From positions 1-52,381 of the forward strand of contig DEUM01000014.1 in the NCBI GenBank assembly GCA_002362575.1: 52,381 bases of DNA. The letters are read 5' to 3'. Positions 7,192 to 16,045 of the stretch are shown in pieces (position 1 is the first letter of the stretch; each line of letters begins with the position of its first letter). Origin of the DNA: Lachnoclostridium sp. UBA3262. Lineage in GTDB: Bacteria > Bacillota > Clostridia > Lachnospirales > Lachnospiraceae. The position numbers were made by a program, and so were the translations under genes. Under the pieces are notes generated by a model that saw nothing but the letters and a program-made list of their open reading frames with translations, was not told the DNA's origin and did no database searches.

Positions 7192-9054
7192 TCAAATAAT
7201 AATACGCTTTGTCCACCTGCCGTATACCTTCCTGCCTTCCTCCATCGTATATGGACGGATTTTGACATACAGATGGGGATCCTTTTTTGCCTTCACTTTT
7301 ACCGTCATTTTCTTCTTCGTCTGATTTGCTTTCAGCTTTACTTTCTTCTTGTTCTTTGTAAACTTTTTACTCGTACTCAGAACTGCTTCGTAACCAGATA
7401 CGCCCTTTACCTTACTCCACTTCATCTCAAACTTTATCTTTTTTGCATAGGAAGACTCACACTCAGCAAACGGAACAAAAAGTGATGTCTTTTTCTCTTT
7501 TGCCCCCTTTGTGTAAATTAAAATGGCTCCGGTCAGCGAAAACGCCTGATCTGAAATTCCCTTACTGCTGCCCTGTACTTCAATTACTCCGCCAGACGCT
7601 TCTCCACTAAATGCACCCGCTCCGATCTCCGATACTCTTTTCCCTATCACAAGAGACTTAATCGGATTGCTGGAGAACGCTTCCTTTTGAATCTTTTCTA
7701 TTGTGTCCGGAATCACAAGTTTCTCGATTCGGTTTGCCTCGGCAAATCTTTCCGGCACTATCTTCATCGTAGCAGGCAGTAGCAGCTCCCTCATATTATT
7801 ACCTTCAAAAACTCCCTTTCCATAATCTTTTACAGACGGTGGCAAATCGATTTTTTGAATTACATTACTGCTAAACGCCCCTTCTCCAATCTTTTTTAAT
7901 GTGTCCGGAAACTGTACCTCCAAGGTTTCATTTTTCTTCCCAAAAATCGGAGAACAGCGCGAAAAGGACTCTATTCCGATTTCTTCTACTCCCGGCTCTA
8001 AAATAAGTTTCGTAATTTTCTTATTGTCAAAAAAAGCATAATCTCCTACTTTTTTAATGTGGGAGGGAATCGTTACCGTACTGCCTTTTCCATTATATTT
8101 TAATAGTACGTGGTCACTCGTGACATACATATTGTTTTCACAAGAAATCTGTCCGGGCACCTGTTTCATCAAATCCTCTATGCCCATTCCCAGCCGGTAT
8201 ATCAGCTCTGTGAAGGACTGTCCGTCTAGCTGCTTACTTTTCACAACTATTTTCAAATTCTCTGCCACATATTCATAGCCGGGAACAATATCCGAAAGCC
8301 CTCCATCTGTTATCGCAAAATATTTATCTGCATTTACCTTCTTAACTGACGCTGGAATCGTAATCTTTTTCACATCGCAGCCCTCCGAAGTATCACCCTC
8401 TGAGTTCACGTTTCCATACATAACCGCCTGCAGGCAAAATACTTCGCACCCTTCCACAATATTTAACTCCGTTCTCCGGAACGGTACGCGCACAAGCTCC
8501 CTGCCATCTTTCGAATACACCACGCCATCTATACTTTTATACTTTGAATCCTTCTTACTTACAATCAAGTTCTCTGCTCTGAAATAAGCCGCGGTTTTCA
8601 AACTCAGATTGGAATTAAAATGAACGGTTTTTACTTTTCCGGCTATCTGATTATAGGCATAATCACCCTTTTCACCATAATACGTCCGGACTTTAAACTT
8701 ACCGGGAATCATAAGCTTCTTTAACTTTTTGCAGCCAAACGCATTTTGACCTATCGTCTTTACCGAGACAGGAACTGTAATCTCCTGTACCTTTTTGTAC
8801 TTAGAAAATGCGTCAATCGGAATCGATGTAACCCCTTTCTTTATCACAACCTTTTTAATCTTTTTAATTTTCTTCTTCTTTATCTTGAGAGAAGATGGCA
8901 TTTCTCCCTTTCCGGAAATTGTCAATGTGCTGCCCTTCACTCTCGCATTAACTGACCTTTTCTTTGCCGCCTCCGCACTCCGGCTATTCAGGCAGACAAC
9001 CAAACCCGTGACACAAAGTAGTGCTGTCATACATAAAATCATTTTCTTTTTCAT
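7192..9054 (-). CDS. Secreted BspA-type leucine-rich-repeat protein
   Basis: The 620-residue protein begins with a clear Sec signal peptide (MKKKMILCMTALLCVTG..., cleavage probably after AEA near residue 29). A very basic stretch follows, then repeated LRR_5 units such as VTSIPIDAFSKYKKVQEITVP, VKTIGQNAFGCKKLKKLMIP and IEKIQKEAFSSNPIKSLVI. Such repeats form treponemal/BspA-type solenoids used for surface adhesion. The C-terminal 110 residues (FEMKWSKVKGVSGYEAVLS to the end) look like a fibronectin III-like domain. No LPXTG or lipobox is seen, so it is secreted or held by charge. It is single in its transcript and shares a promoter pattern with the second LRR gene at 47179-48483. Confidence 0.85.
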   Translation of the reverse strand: MKKKMILCMTALLCVTGLVVCLNSRSAEAAKKRSVNARVKGSTLTISGKGEMPSSLKIKKKKIKKIKKVVIKKGVTSIPIDAFSKYKKVQEITVPVSVKTIGQNAFGCKKLKKLMIPGKFKVRTYYGEKGDYAYNQIAGKVKTVHFNSNLSLKTAAYFRAENLIVSKKDSKYKSIDGVVYSKDGRELVRVPFRRTELNIVEGCEVFCLQAVMYGNVNSEGDTSEGCDVKKITIPASVKKVNADKYFAITDGGLSDIVPGYEYVAENLKIVVKSKQLDGQSFTELIYRLGMGIEDLMKQVPGQISCENNMYVTSDHVLLKYNGKGSTVTIPSHIKKVGDYAFFDNKKITKLILEPGVEEIGIESFSRCSPIFGKKNETLEVQFPDTLKKIGEGAFSSNVIQKIDLPPSVKDYGKGVFEGNNMRELLLPATMKIVPERFAEANRIEKLVIPDTIEKIQKEAFSSNPIKSLVIGKRVSEIGAGAFSGEASGGVIEVQGSSKGISDQAFSLTGAILIYTKGAKEKKTSLFVPFAECESSYAKKIKFEMKWSKVKGVSGYEAVLSTSKKFTKNKKKVKLKANQTKKKMTVKVKAKKDPHLYVKIRPYTMEEGRKVYGRWTKRIII

Positions 9055-9090
9055 TGTAGATACCCCCTCATAATATTGTCCTATATATAA

Positions 9091-9117
9091 AACGAATCAG
9101 AAGGAAAAATTGTTGCA
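9091..9117 (-). promoter_or_regulatory. ECF-sigma-like promoter of LRR gene 1
   Basis: The minus strand reads TGCAAC (9112-9117), 17 nt, then CGTT (9091-9094). AAC in the -35 and CGT in the -10 at 16-17 nt spacing is the general layout of ECF sigma promoters. The same layout, with further identical bases, lies before the LRR gene starting at 48483. No good sigma-A pair fits here. Confidence 0.45.
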
Positions 9118-9143
9118 AAATTCCCTTACAAATTTTCTAAAAA

Positions 9144-9704
9144 TTATTCTGCCGCCCGACGAATTCCTTTCGCAATCACAGGACCCACAAGAACCGTAAC
9201 AACCATCTTGGCAATATCACCAATAATAAATGGAAACACGCATATTGTAAGCGCTGCTACTACCGTACTTCCTGTAGATATACAAAACCATGCCGTGCCA
9301 AATGCATAGGCAACAATCATTCCCAGAATCATTCCTATAAAACCGGGTACTACCTTCCTATCAAATCTCTCAAAAAATATTCCACAGATAGCTCCTGTAA
9401 AAATGAATCCAACGAGATAGCCTCCGGTAGGCCCTGCCAGCTTGCCAACTCCACCGGTAAATCCAGAAAACACCGGAAGCCCTGCCAGACCAATTAACAA
9501 ATATACAATGTATGTCAATGTTCCCCTTTTCCAGCCTAGTACATAGGCACTCGCAAAAACAACAAGATTAGTCAGTGAAATCGGCACTGGGCCAATTGGC
9601 ACAGACAGAGGCGCTAACACACAGGTCGCAGCAGCAAAGAGCGCCATCAAAACCAAATTTACCGTTGCAAATGTTCTCTTATTCTCCATACCTATTTCTT
9701 TCAC
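9144..9704 (-). CDS. bioY: Biotin transporter substrate-binding component
   Basis: BioY is the membrane S component that captures biotin for an energy-coupling-factor transporter. The 186-residue product has about six hydrophobic segments, with the conserved LGWKRGTLTYIVYLLIGLAGLPVFSG region and GPTGGYLVGFI. The ATPase and T components are not in the window, so it probably uses a shared ECF module. The start is a GTG that overlaps the TGA stop of bioB (GTGA), with GGAGGA upstream, which implies translational coupling. The downstream ATG at codon 6 is a weaker choice. Confidence 0.92.
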   Translation of the reverse strand: MKEIGMENKRTFATVNLVLMALFAAATCVLAPLSVPIGPVPISLTNLVVFASAYVLGWKRGTLTYIVYLLIGLAGLPVFSGFTGGVGKLAGPTGGYLVGFIFTGAICGIFFERFDRKVVPGFIGMILGMIVAYAFGTAWFCISTGSTVVAALTICVFPFIIGDIAKMVVTVLVGPVIAKGIRRAAE

Positions 9705-10678
9705 GATTGTCTCCTCCTCGTCTCTCTTTTCATTTCCTTCAGCATTGCAATATCTTCCTCAATCGTATTCCCGACTGTCGTCAGCATATCCCCGGTAATT
9801 GTTGCATTTACCCCGGACTCAAATAAAATACGCCCGCCATCGGCAAATCGGTTTCTCCCCGCCGCCATCCTCACATACGCTGTCGGATTGATAAAACGGA
9901 AAATCGCCAGCGTCCGTAATACCTCCTCCTGCGAAAGCTCTTTTATGTCCTCAAACGGTGTGCCTGGAATCGGTGATAAAAGGTTGATAGGAATAGAATC
10001 CACCTCCAGCTCAGACAGACTAAACGCCATATCAATGCGGTCTTCCCATGTCTCCCCCATACCGATAATACCTCCGGAGCAGATTGAAAGCCCTGCTTCC
10101 TTTGCCATCTTAATTTCCCTGATTTTATCCTCATATGTATGGGTGGTACAAATATTGGAGAAATTTCTTTCGGACGTCTCAATATTTTCATGGTAGCGCG
10201 TTACCCCTGCCGCCTTCAGCCTTTTAAACTCATCTCCGCTCAAAAGCCCATGGGAGGCGCACAGTCCCATCTCCGGGCATGCCTTATGAACCGCACGGTA
10301 AGCCTCCTCCGCCCTCTCAAAATCACTTCCCAGTGAGCGTCCCGCCGTCACAATAGAATACCTGTGGACGCCCTTTTCCTCATGCCGCTTTGCATCCCTG
10401 ACAAACTCCTCCGTAGTCAGAAACGGATATTCCTTTATTCCCGTCCCATGATGCCCGGACTGCGCACAGAACTTGCAGTCTTCACTGCATCTGCCGCTTC
10501 TTCCATTGATAATGGAGCAGAGCTCAACACCGTCTCCACACAGTGCCTTCCGAATCCGGTCTGCTCCTTCCCTCAGGTTCTCCAAGTCAGCCTCCAGAAG
10601 AATTGTCACATCATCCTTCCGCCCTAACCTGTGCCCCTCGATGATTTCCTTTGCCAGCTCCAAAATTTTCTCTTTCAT
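9701..10678 (-). CDS. bioB: Biotin synthase
   Basis: BioB is the radical-SAM enzyme that inserts sulfur into dethiobiotin to make biotin. The 325-residue product has the Fe-S cluster motif CSEDCKFCAQS (C-x3-C-x2-C), YHENIETSERNF and SGGIIGMGETWEDR, all typical. A 63-codon upstream in-frame extension is rejected, since ATG 10678 has GGAGGG 5 nt before it and the extension would run through the promoter. bioA, bioD and bioF are absent, so the cell may import a precursor or carry these genes elsewhere. It is the first gene of a bioB-bioY operon with a BirA-like operator. Confidence 0.95.
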   Translation of the reverse strand: MKEKILELAKEIIEGHRLGRKDDVTILLEADLENLREGADRIRKALCGDGVELCSIINGRSGRCSEDCKFCAQSGHHGTGIKEYPFLTTEEFVRDAKRHEEKGVHRYSIVTAGRSLGSDFERAEEAYRAVHKACPEMGLCASHGLLSGDEFKRLKAAGVTRYHENIETSERNFSNICTTHTYEDKIREIKMAKEAGLSICSGGIIGMGETWEDRIDMAFSLSELEVDSIPINLLSPIPGTPFEDIKELSQEEVLRTLAIFRFINPTAYVRMAAGRNRFADGGRILFESGVNATITGDMLTTVGNTIEEDIAMLKEMKRETRRRQS

Positions 10679-10715
10679 TGTTCCCTCCATATGCATCTTC
10701 CGCTCTAAATATTTA

Positions 10716-10767
10716 TTGTAAACCGTTTTCCTTTTTTTAGTATACATTCGTAAATTTATCTTGTCAA
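10716..10767 (-). promoter_or_regulatory. bioBY promoter with probable BirA operator
   Basis: The minus strand has TTGACA (10762-10767), 17 nt and TATACT (10739-10744). Over its -10 lies an inverted repeat, on the plus strand TTGTAAAC (10716-10723), 16 nt, GTATACAT (10740-10747). This resembles the Gram-positive BirA site TTGTTAAC-N14-16-GTTAACAA with one or two changes. Binding would block the -10, giving biotin-dependent repression of bioB and bioY. Confidence 0.6.
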
Positions 10768-10882
10768 CAGTAATGTTCCCGGCGGGGGTAATTGCTTTCT
10801 TATCTGTCTTTGGGGAGCAGCAGGTATCATATGTTTTCTTGCCGCATAAATCGAAAATTATTAACAACTGTCACATGGATAA

Positions 10883-10914
10883 AAATAGCAGCGCCGCAAA
10901 CGGCACTGCTATTT
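10883..10914 (-). terminator. Terminator ending the chemosensory operon
   Basis: AAATAGCAGTGCCG pairs with CGGCGCTGCTATTT (one mismatch) and is followed on the minus strand by TTTAT. It lies 50 nt after the last gene (HPt protein). Confidence 0.8.
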
Positions 10915-10965
10915 CTATCTGCTTATATATATTCAGCTAATTATTTATACTATATATGATAAGCT

Positions 10966-11319
10966 TTATTCCATATGATTTTTTATACACTCGATAATCT
11001 TTTCCTGCACCGGCAGAATCTTTCCCAATTCTTCTTTTGCCTGCTCCGGTTTCCCGGCACGCAGCAAATCTACTATCTCTGTGTATGACTTATACAGAGG
11101 AGTAATTGACAAATTTCCTGATGTTCCTTTGATTGCATGTGTCTTCTCTATAATATCTGCGTAATCATTGGAATCAAAATCTGTATCGACCTTGTGGGTA
11201 TCTACTGTTTTCACAAAAGAGCCCAACAACCTTTCATATAGACTTTGGTTTCCACCAAGCCGCTCTAGGCCTTCCTCAATATCTACGCCCAGGTCTTTTA
11301 ATTCTTCAAATAAACTCAT
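10966..11319 (-). CDS. Free-standing HPt phosphotransfer protein
   Basis: This 117-residue, all-helical protein has the phosphoacceptor motif KTHAIKGTSGNL with His61. HPt proteins relay phosphate between receiver domains. It is the last gene of the chemosensory operon, 36 nt after the MCP gene, and is separate from the HPt of CheA. A likely partner is the hybrid kinase at 21741-24290, which has receiver domains but no HPt of its own; this is inferred. RBS GAGGGATACC precedes the ATG. Confidence 0.85.
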   Translation of the reverse strand: MSLFEELKDLGVDIEEGLERLGGNQSLYERLLGSFVKTVDTHKVDTDFDSNDYADIIEKTHAIKGTSGNLSITPLYKSYTEIVDLLRAGKPEQAKEELGKILPVQEKIIECIKNHME

Positions 11320-11355
11320 CCAGGTATCCCTCCTCTATAACTTACACGAGCTACA

Positions 11356-12822
11356 TCAATATTTACCAAAATCATCACCAAGTGAGATAACCTGCTCGTT
11401 TGCACTTGCCATCGAAGCAGATGAACCGGAACCTGAGAAGGAACCGCCGCCACTGGAATTTCCTAAGTTGTAAACAGAAAGCAGCTCTCTCATGCGGGAA
11501 GCCTGGTTTGAAAGTTCCTCACTGGCAGAAGCACACTCTTCACTGGTAGCCGAGTTGTTCTGAACAACCTGTGATACCTGTGTGATTGCCTGCTCAATCT
11601 GTGCCACTGCAGTTGCCTGATAATTCGAGGACTCTGCAATGCCATTGATAATTACTTCGCTCTCCTGTACTACATTCGTAATTGCATCCAGTGCTTTTGC
11701 TGTATCATCTGCAATCTGGGAACCGGAACTAACCTTAACGATAGAATCCTGAATCAATTCTGCTGTTTCGGAAGCTGCCTCTGCACTCTTAGCTGCAAGA
11801 CTTCTAACCTCCTCAGCTACAACAGCAAAGCCTTTTCCTGCCTCTCCTGCTCTGGCAGCCTCAACTGCTGCATTCAGCGCAAGAATATTGGTCTGGAAAG
11901 AAATATCATCAATTGTCTTAATAATCTTGGAAATGCTCTCAGATGCTTTATTGATGTCCTGCATAGCAGTCATCATACCCTGCATCTGTTCATTACCCTG
12001 TTTTACATCATCAATCGCACGATTTACCAGACTAGCTGCCGAATTCGCCTGCTCTGCATTCTGTTTTGTCTTCTCTGCGATTTCATCAATAGAAGCTGTA
12101 ATCTGCTGAATGGCACTTGCCTGCTCTGTAGAACCCTGAGCCAGTGCCTGACTTGCACTTGCTACCTGAGAAGAACTAATCGTAACCTGTGAACCTGCAT
12201 CGCTGATATTTGACAGAGCATGGAAGTTATCATCTACCAATTTCTTTAACGCATTGCCCAGCATATCTTCATTGGATTTCGGATTAACCTGAACCGTCAG
12301 ATTTCCGCTTGCTACTTCTTCCGCAATTCCCGCTTGCTCCTTAATATTGTTTATTACGTTTGTATACTCATCTACCAGTTCGCCAAACTCATCATTGGCA
12401 TATTTAATAAGTTCAATTTCTGTATGTCCTAATGCAATGCGTTTCGCCGCATCTGACAACTGTTTCACAGACCTTGCTATCTGTTTAATCAAGGACAAGG
12501 CCAAAATAATAGTAAGCAGAATAGATACTCCTACAAGGGTCAGACTGATATAATTAGATATATTCGCTATCTGATTAATGTCTGCCAACCCTTCTTTTTT
12601 GGATGTCTCAAGTGCATCCGTTACCTGCTTTGCCTTTGACTCATCCGCACCAATCTTCTTCATCGTATCCTGAATACTTTCAAGTTCTTCTGTCTGCATC
12701 GCAGATATAGATCCTTCAATTCTGTTTACGGAAGTTATTCCCACTATTGCATTTGCACCTGTAAGAACTACAAGAACAACAAAAGTTATTATCATTTTTG
12801 TTTTCATCGTAATGTTTTTCAT
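11356..12822 (-). CDS. Methyl-accepting chemotaxis protein
   Basis: The 488-residue receptor has a first membrane segment (about 8-28), a very short extracytoplasmic part (about 30-88) and a second membrane segment (about 89-113), followed by HAMP and a long signalling domain. The hairpin tip is recognisable around FQTNILALNAAVEAARAGEAGKGFAVVAEEVRSLA. The C-terminal end is a flexible G/S-rich tail without a CheR-binding pentapeptide. The outer domain of about 60 residues is smaller than a typical four-helix or Cache sensor, so it may sense membrane state or a partner protein rather than bind a ligand directly. It lies directly after cheW. Confidence 0.92.
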   Translation of the reverse strand: MKNITMKTKMIITFVVLVVLTGANAIVGITSVNRIEGSISAMQTEELESIQDTMKKIGADESKAKQVTDALETSKKEGLADINQIANISNYISLTLVGVSILLTIILALSLIKQIARSVKQLSDAAKRIALGHTEIELIKYANDEFGELVDEYTNVINNIKEQAGIAEEVASGNLTVQVNPKSNEDMLGNALKKLVDDNFHALSNISDAGSQVTISSSQVASASQALAQGSTEQASAIQQITASIDEIAEKTKQNAEQANSAASLVNRAIDDVKQGNEQMQGMMTAMQDINKASESISKIIKTIDDISFQTNILALNAAVEAARAGEAGKGFAVVAEEVRSLAAKSAEAASETAELIQDSIVKVSSGSQIADDTAKALDAITNVVQESEVIINGIAESSNYQATAVAQIEQAITQVSQVVQNNSATSEECASASEELSNQASRMRELLSVYNLGNSSGGGSFSGSGSSASMASANEQVISLGDDFGKY

Positions 12823-12825
12823 ATC

Positions 12826-13380
12826 TTATACCTCTCCTTCTTCAATATTTATTTGGTCTGCCTGTTCAACCACTGATAAATCTTCATCATTCAATAACTT
12901 ATCAGGATCCAGCAGCAGCTTAACAGCGTCTCCTACCTTACCAATGCCATATACATATTTATTCTGATGTGCTTTGTCAGAGCGTCCGATAGCCGGCGGT
13001 GGTAAAATATTTTCTTCTTTAATTTCCACTACCTCCGCTATCTGTTCAACAATCAGCCCAACTACCGTAGATTTCACATTAATGACAATAATACAGGTTC
13101 TGTCATTATATTCAAACGGTTCCTGCTTAAAACGCAGGCGGACATCAATTACAGGAATTACCTTTCCTCTCAAATTGATAAGACCTTTGATGTAATCTTC
13201 CGTTTCAGGAATCGCTGTAATCGCCTGAAACTGAATAATCTCATTCACGTATTGGATTTTCATTCCAAAGTATTCGTTTCCGGATTTAAAGGTCATATAC
13301 TTACCCTTTTGTGCATCCGGCTCCGTGGAAATGGACTGGGATTCGTCTGCCCGTGTTTTCAACTCCTTTGTCTCATCCAT
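12826..13380 (-). CDS. cheW: Chemotaxis coupling protein
   Basis: CheW links receptors to CheA in the signalling array. The 184-residue product contains a full CheW fold (about 25-165), with YMTFKSGNEYFGMKIQYVNEII, GLINLRGKVIPVIDVRLRF and VVGLIVEQIAEVVEI. Short acidic tails flank the domain. It sits between cheA and the MCP gene, with a 3-nt gap to the MCP. Confidence 0.92.
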   Translation of the reverse strand: MDETKELKTRADESQSISTEPDAQKGKYMTFKSGNEYFGMKIQYVNEIIQFQAITAIPETEDYIKGLINLRGKVIPVIDVRLRFKQEPFEYNDRTCIIVINVKSTVVGLIVEQIAEVVEIKEENILPPPAIGRSDKAHQNKYVYGIGKVGDAVKLLLDPDKLLNDEDLSVVEQADQINIEEGEV

Positions 13381-13407
13381 ATGAAATACCGTTCCTTTCT
13401 ATAAATT

Positions 13408-15600
13408 TTATTCTACTAAACCGCCGGGGTCTAATATCAATGCAATGCTTCCGTCTCCAAGCTGTGTACAGCCGGACAAGCCTTTTACTTTCTTGATGTA
13501 CGAAGGAATCGGCTTAACTACGATTTCCTGCTCACCAATCAGCTTATCGACAAACAAACATACTTTCTTATCCTCAACCTCAAGAATCAGCATCATGCCA
13601 TCCTCTACAGCCTCCTGATAATTCTCCAGACCATACCATCTGCCAAGCCTTACTACCGGATAAGCATCGCCGCGTATCATAATATACTCATCCCCATTCG
13701 GCTCATGAATCATCATATCCTCACGTACATGAACAAACTCTTTGATTACCCCTGTTTCCAATACAAAGGAAGAATTTCCAGTCTCCATGACAATGCCATC
13801 AATAATAGCCAGCGTCAATGGAATTTTCAGACTCATCACACTTCCCATGCCCGGGGTACTCTCAATGTCAAGCGCGCCTCCGATTTTCTGGATATTCTGA
13901 ACTACAACATCCATCCCGACTCCACGTCCGGAGTATTCGGTAATCTGTTCCTTTGTGGAAAAGCCCGGTAAGGTAATAAACTGATACACCTCTTTGTCTT
14001 TATAAGCGCTATCCGGCTTACTATCATCTATCAAGCCCTGTTTTCTCGCTTTTTCAAGCAGCTTTTCTCTATTAAGGCCTTTACCGTTATCCTCTACACT
14101 AATCCAAACCTTGCCGGCTTCTGTTTTCGCAGACAAAGTTACCTTGCCTTTATCCAGTTTACCACTGTCAATACGTTCCTCGTCTGTCTCAATTCCGTGG
14201 TCAACCGCATTTCTTACAAGATGCATAAGTGGATCAGAAATGTGTTCGATAATATTTTTATCAACCTCTGTTGTTTCACCAACCATTTCAAATTCAATAT
14301 TTTTTCCCAGCTTCCGGGAGACATCAAAGACAATTCGGTTCATCTTCTGGAATGTATTTGTCAGTGGAACCATTCGCATCGACATAATAACATTCTGTAA
14401 ATCCGTAGAAATCTTTGACAACTGCGTAGCAGCTTTATAGAAGCTGTCAAGATTCAGCCCCGGCACCTTCAAATCCGGATTCTGCAATACAACCGACTCG
14501 GAAATAACGAGTTCGCCAATCAAATCCATCAGCTGATCCATTTTGCTTACGTTAACACTAATAAAAGATTTCTCAGCTTTTGGCTTATCCCTCGCCAATT
14601 TCTTCTGTTTACCGGGTTCTTTTGACTTAATGACATAATCACCCGGGGAAACCTTCTGCTTCGGCTTTGGTTTTTCAGGTTCTTTTTTCTCCTCTGCAAC
14701 CTTCTCCTCTGTATGCTCTTTTGCCTCTTGTTCTTCCTGTGCCTTGGTTTCTATCTCCTCGACACTGGATTCCAAATCAATCGTTAATTCTTCCTGATCA
14801 CCAAAATCAAAGCCCTGAAGAAATTCCTCCGCCTTACATTCAAATATATCTACCTTTTGTATATCATATCCCACATTTATTATTTCCCGAAGGTCTTCCT
14901 CACTGCATTGTGCCTGTAAAAGAATTCGAAAGCCCTCCTCCAAAATGACATCTGCACTTGATTCATCCGAAATAATATCATCCGGCGAATACAGTAAATC
15001 CTCTGCAATTTCTTTCAGGGCGTATACTGTTTTGTAGGCATGAACATTCGACATTTCCGTCTCTGGGAAAAAGGTAATATAAATCTTGTAGAAACGGCTG
15101 GCACTCGTCGCAACAGGTGCTATGTAAAACTGTTTCGGCTCCTCATGCTTATTCTCTGGTACCGGCTCGGCGTCCTTCGTTGCCGTAGCACCACTTTGAA
15201 TTTCTTTTAAAAATTTGTCAAGATCCTTAATGATTTCACTCGAATCGCCGTCAGCCGGCTCACCATCTCGAATCTTTTCCATTTCGCTTGAGATAAAATC
15301 CTCTACCTCCAATACATGTTCCACCAATTCCAGATGAGGTACATTATCGGGATGGGATTCTCTCAGATAGTAGAAGACATCTTCCAGCTTATGGGAAACA
15401 GCCGTAATATTATCAAACATCATAATTCCGGAAGAACCTTTAATGGTGTGCATTGTCCGGAATATTTCGTTTATGCTGTCTTCATCAAAGCAATCTGCAT
15501 CCTTTTGCTCAAGAACCATTTCCTGAAGCTGCTCTAACAGCTGCTCGTTCTCAAACAGATACATATCCAGCATGCCTTCTGTATTAAATTCCTCAGCCAT
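13408..15600 (-). CDS. cheA: Chemotaxis histidine kinase
   Basis: The 730-residue kinase has the CheA order. P1 HPt at the N-terminus carries His51 in IFRTMHTIKGSSG. A P2-like region lies about 165-250. An acidic and lysine-rich linker (about 275-345) precedes the dimerisation helices. The ATPase has MHLVRNAVDHGIE, DNGKGLN, and GRGVGMDVV; the CheW-like regulatory domain is C-terminal, ending in IALILDPGGLVE. It autophosphorylates and passes phosphate to the CheY-like protein and CheB. The ATG has GGAGAAGG before it. The order is cheR, cheB, cheY-like, cheA, cheW, MCP, hpt. Confidence 0.94.
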   Translation of the reverse strand: MAEEFNTEGMLDMYLFENEQLLEQLQEMVLEQKDADCFDEDSINEIFRTMHTIKGSSGIMMFDNITAVSHKLEDVFYYLRESHPDNVPHLELVEHVLEVEDFISSEMEKIRDGEPADGDSSEIIKDLDKFLKEIQSGATATKDAEPVPENKHEEPKQFYIAPVATSASRFYKIYITFFPETEMSNVHAYKTVYALKEIAEDLLYSPDDIISDESSADVILEEGFRILLQAQCSEEDLREIINVGYDIQKVDIFECKAEEFLQGFDFGDQEELTIDLESSVEEIETKAQEEQEAKEHTEEKVAEEKKEPEKPKPKQKVSPGDYVIKSKEPGKQKKLARDKPKAEKSFISVNVSKMDQLMDLIGELVISESVVLQNPDLKVPGLNLDSFYKAATQLSKISTDLQNVIMSMRMVPLTNTFQKMNRIVFDVSRKLGKNIEFEMVGETTEVDKNIIEHISDPLMHLVRNAVDHGIETDEERIDSGKLDKGKVTLSAKTEAGKVWISVEDNGKGLNREKLLEKARKQGLIDDSKPDSAYKDKEVYQFITLPGFSTKEQITEYSGRGVGMDVVVQNIQKIGGALDIESTPGMGSVMSLKIPLTLAIIDGIVMETGNSSFVLETGVIKEFVHVREDMMIHEPNGDEYIMIRGDAYPVVRLGRWYGLENYQEAVEDGMMLILEVEDKKVCLFVDKLIGEQEIVVKPIPSYIKKVKGLSGCTQLGDGSIALILDPGGLVE

Positions 15601-15640
15601 ATCCTTCTCCTTTCCTGCATATTTATAAAATGTTCTTTTG

Positions 15641-16033
15641 TTATATCAGATTCAGTTTCTTGAGTGCCTGTTCAAACCTTCCCTGATCAATGGGTTTACC
15701 AGAGTAAATAGTACATCCCAGTTCGAATGCCATCTTGACATTCTTTTCTTCATTCAACGCAGTAGTCATGATAACTTTTACAGCCTTATCCTCAGGAATA
15801 TCCCTTTCCTTTTCCAGATTACGGATTCCTACAAGCGCCTGATATCCATCCATAACCGGCATCATAATATCAAGGCATATCAAATCATAGGGTTCATCAT
15901 CCTCCAAAGCCATCATAAACGCATCCACCGCTTCCATTCCATCCACAGTAACATCGCATTCACCATACTTTGACAAGAAATTAACCATAAACTTTCTTGT
16001 TACAAAATCGTCTTCTGCCAATAGAATCTTCAT
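15641..16033 (-). CDS. CheY-like single-domain response regulator
   Basis: This 130-residue protein consists only of a receiver domain, with the acidic pocket AEDD, phosphoacceptor Asp55 in CLDIMMPVMDGYQA, the switch TT in IMTTALNEEKN and Lys in YSGKPID. It sits between cheB and cheA and so is the natural CheA target. It is not a close copy of motor-binding CheY (longer insertion ERDIPEDKAV, SGKPI instead of VKPF), so it may act on another partner. No fliM, cheC or cheX is nearby. Confidence 0.88.
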   Translation of the reverse strand: MKILLAEDDFVTRKFMVNFLSKYGECDVTVDGMEAVDAFMMALEDDEPYDLICLDIMMPVMDGYQALVGIRNLEKERDIPEDKAVKVIMTTALNEEKNVKMAFELGCTIYSGKPIDQGRFEQALKKLNLI

Positions 16034-16045
16034 GCTATCTCTCCT

